A stretch of DNA of 64,000 bases from Trichostrongylus colubriformis. Its lineage: Eukaryota; Nematoda; Chromadorea; Rhabditida; Trichostrongylidae. A program made the translations under genes and the position numbers. The DNA lies in the NCBI GenBank assembly GCA_963978905.1, contig OZ022256.1:53430001-53494000 (forward strand), written 5' to 3'. Within the stretch, counting starts at the first letter, position 1. The number at the start of each line of letters is the position of its first letter. The notes below the pieces were generated by a model. It had not been told where the DNA came from, did not search any database, and saw only the letters and a program-made list of their open reading frames with translations. Positions 31,766-43,346 of this stretch are shown piece by piece.

Positions 31766-32661
31766 TTGGATTGTCCCAAAAGTCTTGTCATATTTTCCCA
31801 AAAAAAAAATCAGTAACTCTTTTTCACTTCGAGGCAAGTCCAGGCGGTTCAGGAATATGGTAGAACGTTCCCTAAGCTTTCTAGGAAAATTCATATTGAC
31901 CCACCAAATCCCGTGGAGAGAGCTACAATGCCCGTTGTCGATACCCACCCAACTCGCGGTGTCATCTATTATGAGCGGTCTTGCGGCACCAAAACGACGG
32001 AAACTTGCCACTCCATCAGCGCTGCATTGAGCAAGGGATGTGTGAGCTACGTGACCGTGCGCCGCTGGTTCATCAGCTTCAGCAACGGCGAGATTGACAT
32101 GATAGACAAACCACGCCTGGGACTGTGCTGGTTCTGGGACGAGGAAGGAATGCTTTTCCGCGAGGTGCTGGTACAAGGCGAGACAGTCACCGCTACCGTA
32201 TGCACCCACCAGCTCCAGCAGCTCGCCGTCGATGTTCGAGAAAAGTGCCGGAAAAGTCCGCGGTCACCCTTCTTCATGATGACGCCCGCTCCCATTTCGC
32301 TCCCATTTCGCGAAAAGTAGCCAGGCTAAGTTATAGGAGCTCGGCTGGGATGTGCTGCCCCACCCACCGTACTCTCCAGACATTACACCTTCTGGCTATC
32401 ACCTTACCCATCCTCTCGAATCCTTCCTGGCCAAGAGAAAATTCGTTGATTACGACTTGCTTGCGAAGGCGATCGCTGACTTCTTCGACTCTCAGAACCC
32501 AGAGTTCTGGGAGAAGGAAATCAACGATTTTTCTATAAAGTGGCAGAGGGTTGCCGATAACAATGGTCAATAATTTGTTGCCTAATTATTATTTGTTGGA
32601 CGAAAAAAAATAAAAAGTGATGATCGAAAAAAAATATGACAAGACTTTTGGGACAACCTAA
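31766..32661 (+). mobile_element. Mariner element, internally deleted, family TTGTCCCAAAAGTC copy 1
   Basis: Ends TTGGATTGTCCCAAAAGTC and, inverted, TTAGGTTGTCCCAAAAGTC, with TA flanks. On the plus strand a helix-turn-helix end (VRRWFISFSNGEIDM) is fused directly to late catalytic sequence (REVLVQGETVTATVC), then the conserved tail NPEFWEKEINDFSIKWQ. Frames are broken. The copy at 55803-56692 has the same fusion, so the deletion predates their spread. Confidence 0.85.
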
Positions 32662-32704
32662 TACTAGTGCGTGGCACATCCTACGAACAAACCAGCCCTT
32701 TCAG

Positions 32705-32842
32705 GTTGGTGACAACGATCATTTAGGCGTGGGATCTGGTCTAAAGTATACCTGTTGTGCACTGTCCTTGAAGCCAAGTCTAGAGCCAATAATTTCAATG
32801 CATCAGCGAATAACCGAACAACTCAAAGAGGTGTACACATAG
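32705..32842 (+). CDS. Candidate terminal exon next to mariner
   Basis: After acceptor CAGCCCTTTCAG, phase 0 reads VGDNDHLGVGSGLKYTCCAL and continues to QRITEQLKEVYT and TAG. It begins 43 bp beyond the mariner end, so the transposon sits in or next to its intron. Unrecognised. From 32843 to 34015 only a weak 72-codon frame (33510-33728) is present. Confidence 0.35.
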   Translation, partial: VGDNDHLGVGSGLKYTCCALSLKPSLEPIISMHQRITEQLKEVYT

Positions 32843-34015
32843 CTCATTATGATCCGAAGACCAGGATTTCACTCTAATAGCGAAGAATGAACTTATGTTG
32901 TCGCCAGGTCTTTTTCTACCCCCTAATTGCCATGAAAAAAAGAACGTTGACGATAACGATGATTTAGGCGGATAACTTGTTCCAATTCACCTGTCATGTA
33001 CAATGCCAGGTGTAGGCGTGAGGCTACGCAAAATTTTGCTGCTAAACGAACTAGCGAATTGACGAATTCCTGAATCGGCTCCTACAGGGCATCTTAAAAA
33101 TACTCCACTGGCACTGCAGGCTCGATTGCTGGGTATGCATGGCTCCTTAGGACTTTTTGTACGTCAGTGGCACTACAGCTTTGGTTGGTCAGTATGCAAT
33201 GCTGATTCCACAGAATGACTAACTTTACCATCAGTTTGCGTCGGGTGGTGGGAATTCGAAAACTTGCGACGCGAACACGAATTCACGTTTTCCTTCTCCG
33301 TTATTGAAACATCATGAATCGATTGAACATTGAATTATTACCAAAATCGCATATACAATTGAAATATGTAAGCCGTTAAACTCCACAGTTTGGGGCTACG
33401 AATTATTTCAGTCTTTTTTTTGGTTCAGTGACAATCCGTAGCCTAGAACGTTCAAGGTCGAAATAACTATTAAGACTTCTGAGAGCTACATGAGCTGATT
33501 CCAAAGGTATTGCAGATTCGCCGAAAATTTATCATCTCATGGTTGACTGCACAAAAAATTGAATTCACTTTTTCATGCATTTTTCAAAGGCTCATGGTAT
33601 TGGTTAGAAGATACGCGGCGAATAAAGCACAGGGATGTGTAGAAGATGGAAAGCAAAATGGATTGCGCACGATAATCAAAGAATACGCTGTGCTTTCTAC
33701 GTCTTCACGATGTATCGTAATCGATTGAAAGTTCAGAGAACAAGTGCAGCATGTATCAGAGGACTTCTTAAATCAATAATAAATAAATTCAATAATTCCA
33801 TAAATTATCAGAAATCAAAAATTTTCAAAAATCAAAAATAAATTAAAACTCAATAAATTCAAATAAATTCAGTAATAAATAATTCAGGACTGGCTATGAA
33901 AGTATGTAGCTGGAAATTAAGTAGCAGTAAGTGGGCAAGAATGGAAAATATTCATTTCGATATTTTTTGATAGCTTCTGGTTATCGCAGCAGCCCACGAT
34001 GCGAAAGGTTCTACA

Positions 34016-34063
34016 AGGATACTGAGTTATGGGCAGTAGGTTTTACCCATAACTCAGCATCCT
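34016..34063. repeat. Solo palindrome matching the repeats around the tRNA-like sequence
   Basis: AGGATACTGAGTTATGGG and CCCATAACTCAGCATCCT are separated by 12 nt. The same arms flank the tRNA-like sequence at 20892-21007. Confidence 0.85.
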
Positions 34064-34749
34064 CTTAGGAAAATATTTACTTTACTCGTATGGGGATAAA
34101 TAAAAAATTAAAACAAAATGTGATAAGTAAGTAGAAATATTCGCATTTTGATTCTAAAATATTTTTCGATAACATATAATGACATAACATATTTCTAGTC
34201 GAGTAAAAAACATATTATACTTGAGATCGATATTCCATGGCGCACGAAATCGATCGACCGATCGTTTTGTCTACAGTCGTGATCGTGGACCAAATTGATT
34301 TGCAACCAACAAAATAATTCAAAAAACATCATGGCATTCTTCCAGAAGTATTACAGTTTTAACCTACGATTATTCATTTTTTAACATCGATTTACTGTGA
34401 TTTCTTTTGTGGACCTGCATTGCGCGGAGCACACTGCATCATATTAGAGTTAGTCCAAACGTGCATATAGCGATGTGAAAAATAATTAATTTCTCCTCTG
34501 GAATTAATAATTAAATTCTCCTCAGAAGAAGCCCCGCCGGATGCCTTTGAAAAACATGCTTATCGATCGAACACGAGTAATCGTCCCGCCCACTGACCAT
34601 ACGCGACAACGCTCGAGCCTCTTTCGTTCATCGTCTCTTTTTACAAGCACTATTTCATATGCGGTTGCGATGAATGCGAGACTAACGACCGCATTTTCTC
34701 CGCGCGGAGACAGTTCATCCAAGGAATGGACTTATCGATCCTGAAGCAG

Positions 34750-36282
34750 GGAGAATATCGATGGATCTCGGCAATAAGAAATGGTGAATTTCCGAGTTTG
34801 AAATGAATTTGTAGAATTTCGCTCAAGAAATCAGAAAAGTCAGAAAGAAGTATGAATGGATAAAGGCGAGAAGAAAAAGAAATGGAAGATTTGAAGAATT
34901 TTGAAGAATACATAAATCCCTTTTGAAGTTTTGGAAAGGTGAATGAATATGAAGACAGTGAGTGACGTGGCGATTGAGGAGTGAATGATCTGGTCAGTGT
35001 GGAGTAGAGGAGACTTCCTAGCCAACACCTGCTACGCGCCATCATTAGACAAAAACGCAATTCGTTCGCCGGTAACGAAAAAGTCAAAGTGGCCGGTGAA
35101 AAAAATCTGAAATTGTCACCTCGACACCCTATAACAGCTGTTGCCTGCACGGGCCACTCCAGGATTTCTTCGTGGTAAGTGATGCGTAAAGAATAGGGAT
35201 CTTATATCGACAACTATTCAGAACTCTTGTCGCCGGCCAATGGCCTCTTTGCATTTCTTTTTTGGGAAATGAGTGTTGTTGTGTTTCGAAGCCTCATGCC
35301 AATCTAAATGTGTTAAAAACAGTGTGAGGTTCCAAAATTTTTCAGTCTTTCGGAAAAAAAATTTTGGAACTTCACACTGTTTTTCACACAATTCGCAAAT
35401 TGATGAGCACATTCGATTAATACAATATTTCTGCTGTAATGCATGGAATGTACTAAGAACTTCATTCAGCTTACATTTATTAATGGCGAGCTGTTCGAAT
35501 ATCCATCCCAATTAATTATAAACTACTGATATCCGAATTTTTCATGAGACAAAATTTATTTAACGTCTGCCTGTGTATATCTTCGTGTGTTTATAAACAT
35601 CTATAAGCATGCAGTGAAAATGTCCAATGGCTCAATCCCAGTAAGTCATTATTCACCCAGACGGCTCTACTATACTCCTACACACATGCCTGAATAATTG
35701 AAACAGCAACAATATGACTAGCGAAGCAGCTGCGTAGTAGTGGATTTGACAAGCCGGGGTGAAGGAGCTGATATGGAGGGTGGGGTGTTAATACGAGAAG
35801 GATTGAGAAAGGGAAACTGGTAATGAGAAATGAATGACTACGCACTCCGGTAAGTGTTGAGGAATTTCAGGCACCTCAACTCAGCAGCCTGGGAGAAAGG
35901 GTGGGGTAGAGCTACTGCGGCTATTCCAGCGCCTCTTTGGAGTCCTACGGAAGCCAATCGAGGAAAATATATGTGGCCAATTCATTTTGCACCTGGTGAG
36001 TGACCATGTACGACAAGCCTACGCTGGTACCGATAAAAAGACTGACTGAGCAGGACACATGTAGCTTCCTGATCCTCATAGGATTTCCAGGATCCCGTCA
36101 AGTATATCGAAAGGTCTCACAGGCAAGCAACCTCGGTAATAGATATTAAAGAGAATATTGACTTTTATTCAACTCGCTTGAAAGCTGAATACACAAGGAC
36201 TACTGCGAGGCTCATTGACGTCAGATTCGTTTTCTTCTCTTTTGTGAAAAGCGAATCAAATAAAACAGCCCAATCGGTGTGA
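34750..36282 (+). CDS. Six-exon gene, unrecognised 136-residue protein
   Basis: Exons 34750-34783 (ATG 34761), 35022-35174, 35615-35640 (26 nt), 35930-35995, 36091-36135 and 36185-36282 (stop TGA). All junctions keep phase (2, 2, 1, 1, 1). Donors GTGAAT, GTAAGT, GTAAGT, GTGAGT and GTAATA are good; acceptors are CTTCCTAG, CATGCAG, TATTCCAG, TTTCCAG and a weak TTGAAAG. The last intron is 49 nt. The protein reads MDLGNKK, then NEKVKVAGEKNLKLSPRHP, ITAVACTGHSRISSC, RGKYMWPIHFAPG and RQVYRKVSQASNL, ending ESNKTAQSV. It has no signal peptide or membrane helix that I can see, and I recognise no domain. Upstream of the first ATG is CTGAAGCAG, a possible trans-splice site. Confidence 0.5.
35315..35385. 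repeat. Palindromic hairpin within an intron
   Basis: AAAAACAGTGTGAGGTTCC and GGAACTTCACACTGTTTTT pair around an AT-rich centre, with one mismatch. It lies in the intron between exons 35174 and 35615 of the plus-strand gene. Confidence 0.85.
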
Positions 36283-37053
36283 AAGCAAAAAAAAAACACT
36301 TCAGGATGACGATTCTTGTAACAGTATCTTCAGAAGCAGTAATCCATAGTGGTCATGAGTGTAGCTCAAGTAAGAAGGCCATGCACTTATATATTTTGCG
36401 GGGTAGAGCCCTGCTCAGGAAAATACATTCCTTCAGTCTTCAGATTGTCTGAATAGGATTATAGCGATCAAAAAAGACGAAACCACGGAATTGCGCATAA
36501 ATGGGTCTTTTCCGTGTGTTACGCAACTGCTAAGCATAGTTCTATGGTCTTAGACAAAAGTCAAGTACGCGGCTCACTCCAATGTGGTGTGGGGCAAATT
36601 ACGCCTTTTGTGGGACATTTTGATTTCTATAGCAATGTTTAATCACCGTGAAGGGACAAATGAAGGAACCAAAAAAAACCAATACTTGTAGGTGACTTGA
36701 AACAGCAAATTTTTCAAAACGCTGGAAGTTTTGCTCCAGTTCTATATTGTACTTACAGGCTGATTAAGTTTGAACCAAGTAATAGTTAATTCTGTATGGA
36801 AATGTAAGGCACGGTGTACCCCAAAAGAGTAGAACAACGACATTCCGCTGGTGGCTGATGCAAGACGACAGAGTTTTGATAGATTCAATCACGCTGCTCA
36901 AAAAATAAATTTCAGTTTCTTTGTTTGAATTTCCCCAAAAATCATTTAAAAAGGAAAAATGAGTATTTGAAAGGCATATAAAAAAGGTAAGGTAAATAGG
37001 GATTAGAGTAAATTAAAGGTAAGAAACAGAAGGAACTGCGAAGCCCAATCAAC

Positions 37054-37171
37054 CGCTTAGATTGTAGCTGCTCCTCAAAATCAATTGAACTTTTCAGAGG
37101 AAAATGAGAACAGTAAATTTCAGCATCGTTTAGCCTGGCAGTATCCAGAGCAAGGTTTTGGAAAGAGAGCA
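37054..37171 (-). CDS. Candidate internal exon
   Basis: After acceptor CTTGATTAG, phase 1 reads LSFQNLALDTARLNDAEIY, continues to SSIDFEEQLQSK, and ends at a GTTGAT donor in phase 2. Composition is strongly protein-like. Neighbouring exons not found; product unrecognised. 36283-37053 and 37172-38129 show no other supportable gene. Confidence 0.33.
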
Positions 37172-38129
37172 CTAATCAAGGATATGATGTTGTGTTGGTA
37201 AATCTAATTTGAAAAACAAAGAATTCATTCATTTTCAATAGCGATTACCGTATTGACACAGACGAAGAGGTGGAGTCATAAAAAGAACAAGGGCAATGAA
37301 GCGGTCGCGCTCCATTTAAGGTCACCAAAAAGGGGTAGAATGGATCAGAATTGAAAGGGGCAAATCGACGAACACCACTCGCCGTCCAATACCACCAACA
37401 TCGAACAGCAATCGGTGTTGGCAGATCACTGTTTTGTTGTCGATCGATGTGCAGATTTTATGGAGCCGGGAAAGGGATAAAGGCGAAAGCTGAGCAAACT
37501 GACTTGTACGATTATCTGGGAATCCGCTGCCAGCTCCGTATCACATTTTCCGGTCTCTCATTCATAAATAATTTTATTCCAGGGATAAAAAAAATCAAAA
37601 CTGTGCTCTATCGGGACTAAACTATGTGACGATCCACGTAGATTGTTATGAAAATATGGCGGGGCTCCTTTGAGGGGGCATTATTCTAGTGAGGGGGGGG
37701 GGGCGGAGGAGCAGGAGAGCTTAATCACCGTGGAGCTTCCTTCCTTCCTAGGCTGAGGTAAATCCACTTCCTGTGGCTCACAGTCCTTTCTTTATATGGT
37801 CTTCCCAATTTGATTTAGACCCATGAACTTAAGACCCGCAATCAGACCCCATACTCTAATAGCATCCTAAAAAGGATCCGCTCAAAATCGTAGAGCGAAA
37901 ATTGATCGAAATTCTAGGAGTAGAGCCCCTGCATGGCATTAAGCCAACATTAAATCAAAATCCAAGTAGCCTTCGATTTTCTGCTAAGTAACGCGACCAG
38001 GATCAAATGTGAAGGGAAGAAGAGGACGATAGAATTGTTGGAATGCCCCGAACGCGGCTGAGCTGAAGACAGGATATTCGATTATGACACTCCAAAGTTA
38101 TGCGATATGAGTATGAAAGAAAAATGTGA

Positions 38130-38732
38130 CCAATGTACACATAAATGTAAGCCCCAGCCTACCACAACCGGAATCCTCTAGGCTATTAGGGTAACGCTGA
38201 TGTGAGATCCACAATCTTCGGCGCTTTCACCTTGCTAAGTAAGTAGAACCGTACAACCAGTAAGACACAGATGGAGCCAAAAAACCGTCCGCAAAAAGTT
38301 GCCAATTCGTTTTTAAAATTTTATTTTCAATCCCCTAAATATTCTTTTTCGATCTGTGGAGCAGCTTCACGAGAAATACAATTTTTCAAAATCCTCAGAA
38401 TATTATACAAAGTTTGAAATTCAAGTGACACCAATGTACACATAAATGTAAGTCCCAGCCTACCACAACCGGAATCCATAGGCTATTAGGGTTACGCAGA
38501 TGTGAGATCCACAATCTTCGGCGCTTTCACCTTGCTAAGTAAGTAGAACCACACAACCAGTAAGACACAGATGGAGCTGCAAAACTGTCCGCAAAAAATT
38601 GCAAATTCGTTTTTTAAAATTTCATTTTCAATCCCCTAAATATTCTTTTTCGATCTGTGGGAGCAGCTTCACGAGAAATACAATTTTTCAAAATCCTCAG
38701 AATATTATACAAAGTTTGAAATTCAAGTGACA
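38130..38732. repeat. Direct tandem duplication, about 301 bp x 2
   Basis: Units 38130-38430 and 38431-38732 both start CCAATGTACACATAAATGTA and end AAATTCAAGTGACA, with about ten differences. Confidence 0.95.
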
Positions 38733-40655
38733 AAGAAAATGGACCAGACACAGACAGATACAAAAAGATGGTTGGCTGGTTGGTTGGTATAAACGCGAAG
38801 TCAAGAAAAAATACAAATACAAAAGTGTATAATACGTCAGAGTTGTGGAACGAAACGGAATGGCATGCCGAGTGGGAGAGAAATATCGATTCACTAGCTG
38901 GGTATCAGTTTTGATAGACTGCAGATCAAAAATCCCATCTCTTTTTGCATGGGAGGAATAAAACCCAGGTCAGGATAAGTGCTCAGTTCTCGGTTCGGTG
39001 GACTACATACTTTGCTTCCCTCACAGAATTGCACTGCCATTCGAATGGCTAGTGGAACCATATAGTATTAGGTTGGACGGGAAGTTCTGGGACACTTTTT
39101 GTTTTTTCCTGTAGAAACCTGTAAAGCTTCGGGAGCATTTGGTAGTGGGGGGTATATGAAGCGTCTGAAAAGGGCTTCTGAATAGCACATTCATATTCTC
39201 TACGGCTTCAACTAGCAGTGAATTTACGGCAATTTCGCGAAAGGTGCGAAATTCACGAACACCGCCTCGGTTCCTCAGCATGCGAGGCCACTAACAAAAT
39301 TAACCAGTCGATGGACCCAGGTACTGTCTCTCATATGGCGGCAGCCCGATGGCTCGATCGGCTCAAATTGGAACAGGAAAATATTCAAAAAATTGCATTG
39401 AGAAAAAAACTTTTTTTTTTTGAAAATTTTCAAAAAAATAGGAAACTGTTACCATCCAACACGACAGCCACTGCCGATCTCTACTGCAGGCAATTGGACA
39501 CCGGAGCGCCAAAACTTACCGGAAAAATGGACCAAGACCTCTTCCTCCACGATAACGCTCACCCACATGTGGCAAAGTTGGCGTGTCAAAGGATCCAGGA
39601 CCTCGGCTGGACGACGCTTCCCCACCCACCATATTCCCCGGACATGTCCCCAACTGACTACCACCTATTCCGGTCGTTGAGCCACTTCCTTGACGGGCGA
39701 CAGTTCAAAGATGACGACGATCTCAAGAGCGGGCTCCAGAACTTCTTTGACCAGAAGTCTCCCGAATTCTACCGGAAGGGTATCTACGATCTTCCTGAGC
39801 GTTGGCAGTACATTGTAGATCACGATGGTGCATACTTTGGTGACTGAAGTTACATGTGAGTAAAATTAAAATAAATTGAATTTTTCTCACAAGGTGTCCC
39901 AGAACTTCCCGTCCAACCTAATACTTTGCCACATTCCACTATCTTACACTTTACTGGGGCTAATCTGAAACCTTTGGAGGCAAGAACAGGATTGGCTAAG
40001 GTGGGAATCAGTCTGGAGGTACGATCCGTCAATGCTTATAAAATCTCTGGTCCACGCCTAATTATTCCATTTAATGCCAGCTAATCCAAAAGAGGGTTGA
40101 GGTAAAGATGTGTTGATCACGGACGGGCTCAATTTCGAGTTTCCGAGCGAATCCGATGCCGTACTGGTGGTGCCTGACGGTGGTAGCTGAGTTCACAGGC
40201 ACATACGGTAAAGCAGGGCTGGGCATGCAAAGAAAAAGCTTGTGATCATTTAACAAAGACTATAGAGAAGAGGACGAGACTATGAGAAAAATAAAAAATC
40301 GTCTATCGGTCCGTTGGCCGCGAAATTAGGCATAACGTGAAGAACAATCTGTGGAGATAGGGGCAAGTTCGGAAAGGGTAGTGCATAGGATAAGAAGTAA
40401 AGAGCATACATAGACCGAGTTAAGCTCCACCCACTGCGGGCGGAGCGTGCACTGATGAGAAATATAAGATATAAGACTTGAGAAATATTATTCAATTAAG
40501 CAAGAAGAGAAAATTTTGTGAAATTTTCTAGTCATTTACCGAACTGACTCTGGTAATGTTGTAGAACCGTATCGAAAGAACACATCCCCTCCATCCACGG
40601 CAGCATGGTATCGTCGATGAATTTGGTAAAGATTGTACGGCTCCCTTCCGTCCAT
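38697..40655 (-). CDS. Multi-exon gene, unrecognised; mariner in intron
   Basis: ATG 40655 opens exon 40655-40540 (MDGREPYNLYQIHRRYH, DGGDVFFRYGSTTLPESV), donor GTAAAT, phase 2. An optional 36-nt exon 40451-40416 (ARSARSGWSLT) keeps phase 2. Exon 40218-40121 follows TTGCATGCCCAG (PALPYVPVNSATTVRHHQ) and exon 40034-39955 reads LTDRTSRLIPTLANPVL, ending at GTAAAG. The next phase-0 exon, 38918-38697, follows ATCTGCAG (SIKTDTQLVNRYFSPTRH) and contains a hydrophobic aromatic stretch (YYTLLYLYFFL), stopping at TGA. The mariner 39068-39921 lies in the last intron. Function unknown. Confidence 0.5.
39068..39921 (+). mobile_element. Mariner element, internally deleted (854 bp)
   Basis: Ends TTAGGTTGGACGGGAAGTTC, TA flanks. 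A plus-strand frame (39218-39847) keeps FLHDNAHPHVAK and SPDMSPTDYHLF, with 34 residues between the two Asp (DD34D), and the tail ERWQYIVDHDGAYF. The N-terminal part is truncated and the first catalytic Asp region is absent. Inserted in the intron of the minus-strand gene. Confidence 0.88.
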
Positions 40656-40871
40656 TAGGACAGAAAAATCGCGTTGCGGCGTGCGTACGTGCGCCGAAGC
40701 CATACGTGCGACGCAGGGCGCCTAATATTTGGGTCCTAAAGCAAAGACAGTGACTACACAATCCCCTATTTTAAGCGTTATTGCTTCAGAACCCAAATAA
40801 TACTGCGCCTGCAGCTCGCATTCACTGCGTCACACATTGCTCGCGGTCGCGCGAATTTTCTGTCCCAACTA

Positions 40872-41040
40872 TAAGGCCGCCGTCAGATTTTGAGATTTCG
40901 CGATTTTGTGACGTCGCATTTCCGCACGCGGTACTGCGAGCTTGGGATTGTGCAATGCCGCAACTTCGTGTGCGGAGTCTTGACACCGCTAAATCGCAGA
41001 ATCGTAAAATTGAAAAAGCACAAAGTCTGACGGCTGCCTA
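40872..41040. mobile_element. MITE, family TAAGGCCGCCGTCAG, copy 2
   Basis: Starts TAAGGCCGCCGTCAGATTTT and ends GTCTGACGGCTGCCTA. It shares TTG(G/A)GATTGTGCAATG(C/T)CGC with copy 1. Confidence 0.8.
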
Positions 41041-41238
41041 ATGGCACACCCCTCCCTTTCCCTTCCTCTACAGTAGGTCCTCTCGAGACTCCTTTACAGT
41101 GAGTGGTGTCTAGGTCTGTCCTATCGACGATCACAAGAGAGATAACGAACGAGGAGGAAAAAAATTGAAATCTTCTGTTCACGGTGTGTAACATTTACGG
41201 TACTTCTTTTCCCATGTGGCATTCTTTTTATTCCCTCC

Positions 41239-41369
41239 CAAGTGAATACCGTGATGCGACTGTCTCCAGCTCCGGCCCGATACAACCTTCAGAGGATCCC
41301 CATTCCAAGACGTCTCAGTCTCCAGGAGCATCGATATCTACCTGGTATCACAGAGCTATGGGACGATGA
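41239..41369 (+). CDS. Candidate terminal exon, Ser/Pro-rich tail
   Basis: A pyrimidine tract ending TTCCCTCCCAAG is followed in phase 2 by EYRDATVSSSGPIQP, then SEDPHSKTSQSPGAS and TWYHRAMGR, then TGA 41367-41369. AATAAA motifs start 34 nt later (41403). A second frame stays open to 41475 (RYNLQRIPIPRRLSL, LPGITELWDDEYHDNEL) but would read through those polyA signals, so I favour the first. The acceptor AAG is unusual. Function unknown. Convergent with the minus-strand gene ending at 41449. Confidence 0.4.
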
Positions 41370-41448
41370 ATACCATGACAATGAACTAGATATAAACAGC
41401 CAAATAAATAAAATAAATAAGTTTATTCAGAAGGTTTTTACAATCTAT

Positions 41449-42027
41449 TCAGTAGTAGGTGGTAGTCAAAGGTGAATGATAAGTAATACAGAGTTGAGTA
41501 GCTTGGTGAAGCTGTTTTACAGGAAAAAACTTAATGGAGCGGTCTGAAATTTGCTTATTTGGAGGTGGGGGCAGGGAGGTGGTGGTGAGGTGCTTGACAA
41601 GACCATGGACTAGAGAGTCATAGAAAATTTTGAAATCCACTAATTTTCTTGTCTGAATGAAACTTTTAGGACGTACTGTCGGACCTACCTCTGGTCCATT
41701 ATTAAGGACTTTAAGGGGGACAGGGTAGGTGCTGACTGCTGGTGAACTGGAAACCTGGTAAAGCCCGCCTACCATTTAAGAATGAAACTCGTAGAGCGGT
41801 ATTCCATATAGTAATTAGGGAAAGCTATTCAAAACCATGAGGAACGAGATTTCTTAGGGAAAATCAAAAAAGTTGAAGGATTTACATCATAATGAGGGTC
41901 TTTCTATCAACCAACAACCATCTATTTGAGCTTAGAACACGAATAAAACCACACGTTAACCCACATTATGTAGGCACCTCCGAAGATCAGGTCTGTTGCT
42001 GGTCTCAGGCCTCAGTGCTTTCAGGCC
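41449..42027 (-). CDS. Two-exon 3' part of an unrecognised gene
   Basis: Exon 42027-41978 follows TTCTTTTGTAG (GLKALRPETSNRPDLR) and ends CGGAG/GTGCCT in phase 2. Exon 41746-41449 follows GGTTTCCAG and reads SPAVSTYPVPLKVLNNG, TVRPKSFIQTRKLVDF, then SLVHGLVKHLTTTSLPPPP and HQATQLCITYHSP, with 98 codons open to TGA. AATAAA on the minus strand lies at 41426-41421, about 25 nt after the stop. The phase match plus the polyA signal make this one of the firmer genes here. No domain recognised; upstream exons not found. Confidence 0.58.
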
Positions 42028-42454
42028 CTACAAAAGAAATGCCACATTACCTTGCATTACTGCATAGCAGCTCTCTGGAATGATGATGATGGCATTCAAC
42101 CGCCATCGCCCCATCACAGTGTGTCGCAATAGATATAACATGATGGTAGTTGAGTTTTTTTTCCGCCACCAAAGAATACCACCATCCCGTACTATAGCGA
42201 ATGAGTTTGTGAATCATAGCTTAGGTAAACGTTGTTCAGACATTGCATCGAACACAAGAAAATTCTATCGTTCATTCAAATAGCCTCATTCTTTTGGCCT
42301 AAACTTAAACGCACAACAGCGAAGACATTCTGGTGTTCTTTCCGCGGAAAAACTCGCCTTCACGCTCGTATAATATGGAATATAGTAACAGCGAGCAATG
42401 GCAGCAACTTGAATGGTTCAATTAAAGCAAAGTCAAAAAAAAAATGAAAAGGTG

Positions 42455-42545
42455 AAATTAAAGTGAAAATTGAGACAACCGAAATTTCGGAAAATTGAGA
42501 TAACTGAAATCTTGGAAAATTGAGATAACTGAAATTTTGGAATCG
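42455..42545. repeat. Short tandem repeat, 26 bp x 3
   Basis: Units of the form TGAGATAACTGAAAT..TTGGAAAAT occur three times in a row with small changes. Confidence 0.8.
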
Positions 42546-42818
42546 AAGACTGATAAAAAATAATCACTACCACTGCCCTTTTTGTGGTGATGCTGATCTA
42601 TGCTCGATTTATCAATATGCTAATACCAAATAGGCTCTTTTTTCCTTTACATTTTGCGGGTTTACACGGTTTTCCCCGTAAATATAATAATGATAATAAA
42701 AGTAGCCAATAAATCATGAAGTCCGTGTGAAATGTTCACAAATGATGCCTTTTTATATTGTTGCCTGTTAAACCAACCTTGCAATACGCCTTGTTTCGTG
42801 CTTTGAAGGGATTTGCAG

Positions 42819-42936
42819 AAAAGATTCGCGACAGTTGAGGAATCAGAGGAAATCAGCGGCCGAGCATCAAATTCACAACCATTTACAGCATCAAGTTCAA
42901 ATTGTGTCCCAACCTACTGAGCCTCTAAACCCTTGA
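42819..42936 (+). CDS. Candidate terminal exon, Gln/His-rich
   Basis: After GGGATTTGCAG, phase 2 reads KDSRQLRNQRKSAAEHQ then IHNHLQHQVQIVSQP and stops TGA 42934-42936. Low-complexity polar composition could be chance. Unrecognised. Confidence 0.28.
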
Positions 42937-43346
42937 AAACTTGTGAAGCGCCAAAGCCATTTAAAGAAAAATTTATGAATAGACCTAAAAATACCTTCAC
43001 AACTTCCATTAGAAGCTGGGTGTGTGGCACACACCATAAAAATCGATAATTATATATGGTTACTTGAAACCATAGTCTAAGACCATTTAAAAGGACTGCA
43101 TTCTCTGAATTGTCACTATTGACAAGTCGTTGAAGGGTGTTTTTACCACGCCTCTGGCGTACAAAGGGGCGGGGTCTATGTGCTGATGCTCTCCGACAGA
43201 GTGCGCGGAATGCCTCGTTTCTAGACAGTGGACTGTGGCCATTAGAACAACTGGAACGAATTTAAAAAACCATTTTCTCGGGAGAATAGAGATAGGTTAT
43301 CATTCAAATTCAATAAAGCGGAATGCTTCGTGGATTTTATCAACAG

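Noticed and set aside
32636..32704. Coding continuation of the mariner end into the exon at 32705
   Set aside because: The frame crosses the element terminus and the TA target site; the acceptor at 32704 explains the downstream exon better.
34650..35150. 166-codon minus-strand frame
   Set aside because: It is antisense to two phase-consistent exons of the plus-strand gene and is rich in Ser/Phe from reading purine-rich intron sequence backwards.
42455..42545. Possible CRISPR-like array
   Set aside because: Only three 26-bp units with no spacers; a simple tandem repeat in a eukaryotic context.
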